A stretch of DNA of 6,329 nt from Nitrospinota bacterium. GTDB lineage: Bacteria > Nitrospirota > Thermodesulfovibrionia > Thermodesulfovibrionales > UBA1546. Below the pieces are notes generated by a model. That model was not told where the DNA came from. It made no database searches and worked only from the letters and a program-made list of their open reading frames with translations. Made by a program: the position numbers and the translations under genes. The DNA lies in the NCBI GenBank assembly GCA_018896985.1, contig JAHILQ010000158.1, positions 1 to 6,329 on the forward strand, read 5' to 3'. Of this stretch, positions 5,681 through 6,329 are shown piece after piece. Numbering within the stretch: the first letter of the stretch is position 1; every line of letters starts with the position of its first letter.

Positions 5681-6328
5681 TTAATTAAAATGTCTTACAT
5701 ATTTCTTGAGTAAATCTCTGACCCTGCAGTCATCTACAGCAGGCGATTCCTTTATTGCCGCATCGAATTCCTTCAGTATATTCTCTATCGTCTCCATGGA
5801 ATACTTCTCGCTGTTTTTTGCTATAAATATTCTCTCATGTTTGCTTGCAACAGTGCCTTCTTCCGCTGTGAGTATCTCCTCAAAAAGTTTTTCTCCTGGT
5901 CTTAAACCTATAAACTCTATATCCACATCCTTATATGGTTCCATCCCGTGAATCCTTATCAAGTCCTCAGCCAGTTCAACAATCTTTACAGGCTCTCCCA
6001 TATCAAGTACAAGGACATCTCCAGCTTTTCCTATGACGGACGCCTGCAATACAAGAGACACCGCCTCTGGTATGGTCATAAAATATCTTTGCATTTCCTT
6101 ATGGGTCACTGTAAGCGGTCCACCATATTTTAACTGCTCCATAAACAAAGGCAAAACACTTCCCCTGCTGCCAAGGACATTGCCAAACCTTACTGATATG
6201 AATTCAGTCCCAGTCCCCCTTAATAAAGGGGGATCAAGGGGGTTGTCCCCACATTGCCCTTCGCCTTCATTAAATGCCTTACAAATATATTCGGCAATCC
6301 TTTTTGTAGCGCCCATGACGCTTGTCGG
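5681..6328 (-). CDS. Nucleotide-sugar 4,6-dehydratase of the WbpM/CapD/PglF family, 5' partial
   Basis: The frame runs off the right edge, leaving 215 C-terminal residues; full-length membrane members have about 600-660. The visible part starts PTSVMGATKRIAEY, the active-site helix of the extended short-chain dehydrogenase fold, with Met where most relatives have Tyr, four residues before the catalytic Lys, as in the SMK triad described for WbpM. Then come FISVRFGNVLGSRGSVLPLF, the TVTHKEMQRYFMTIPEAV segment, VLDMGEPVKIVELAEDLI and GLRPGEKLFEEIL, all typical of the family. These enzymes turn UDP-GlcNAc into the 4-keto-6-deoxy sugar that feeds O-antigen or glycoprotein sugars. The first internal ATG (6316) is the Met of the catalytic motif and is not the start. 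An extra stretch of about 19 residues (22-40) lies between the helix and the next strand and is encoded by a palindromic repeat, described separately. Function after this insertion is likely but unproven. Confidence 0.9.
   Translation of the reverse strand, partial: PTSVMGATKRIAEYICKAFNEGEGQCGDNPLDPPLLRGTGTEFISVRFGNVLGSRGSVLPLFMEQLKYGGPLTVTHKEMQRYFMTIPEAVSLVLQASVIGKAGDVLVLDMGEPVKIVELAEDLIRIHGMEPYKDVDIEFIGLRPGEKLFEEILTAEEGTVASKHERIFIAKNSEKYSMETIENILKEFDAAIKESPAVDDCRVRDLLKKYVRHFN
6212..6250. repeat. Palindromic repeat inserted in frame in the dehydratase gene
   Basis: The core CCCCCTT/AAGGGGG (6215-6221 and 6226-6232, loop AATA) is followed by GATCAAGGGGG and GTCCCC. On the - strand it reads through without a stop as GDNPLDPPLLRGT. 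Proteins of the same family go directly from the helix to the F-S-V-R-F-G-N strand with only a few residues between. The surrounding gene is otherwise intact, so the repeat appears to have inserted in a loop without breaking the frame. Confidence 0.8.
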
Positions 6329-6329
6329 C

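Overview
This window is a stretch of Gram-negative chromosome, AT-rich by eye, that carries envelope-polysaccharide genes around a nitrogen-assimilation pair. The presence of a heptosyltransferase, an MsbA-type lipid A exporter and a WbpM/CapD-type sugar dehydratase points to a lipopolysaccharide-bearing outer membrane. The density of small palindromic repeats, including one translated inside a gene, resembles uncultured Nitrospirota or Deltaproteobacteria-like genomes. That placement is a guess from general appearance and not a demonstrated assignment.

Layout from left to right. (1) Positions 2-739, + strand: the C-terminal two thirds of a family 9 glycosyltransferase (heptosyltransferase type), whose 5' end lies outside the window. 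(2) Positions 725-1522, - strand: a complete family 2 glycosyltransferase that converges on gene 1 with a 15-base overlap. (3) Positions 1523-1717: a divergent intergenic region with a double perfect palindrome. (4) Positions 1718-3490, + strand: a complete MsbA-like ABC exporter. (5) Positions 3540-3878, + strand: glnB, encoding PII, with a possible overlapping leader ORF. (6) Positions 3879-3988: a spacer with iterated GTTATAG and AACGC words and mutually exclusive hairpins. (7) Positions 3989-5403, + strand: glnA, type I glutamine synthetase, interrupted by an apparent 2-base insertion at about 5111. (8) Positions 5404-5680: a 277-base intergenic region packed with palindromes, including a 138-base unit bounded by imperfect terminal inverted repeats and a plausible glnA terminator. 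(9) Positions 5681-6328, - strand: the C-terminal third of a nucleotide-sugar 4,6-dehydratase, with a palindromic repeat inserted in frame.

How the genes work together. The two glycosyltransferases would add sugars to the lipid A core, MsbA would flip the lipid A-core across the inner membrane, and the dehydratase would supply a deoxy-amino-sugar nucleotide precursor for O-antigen or another surface glycan. GlnB and GlnA form the usual sensor/enzyme pair of ammonium assimilation. Both regulatory tyrosines (PII Tyr51 and GS Tyr398 in the reconstructed protein) are present in the DNA, but the frameshift removes the GS one from the product as read.

I found no dedicated new enzyme system. The unexplained content is the repeat biology and the glnB-glnA untranslated regions.
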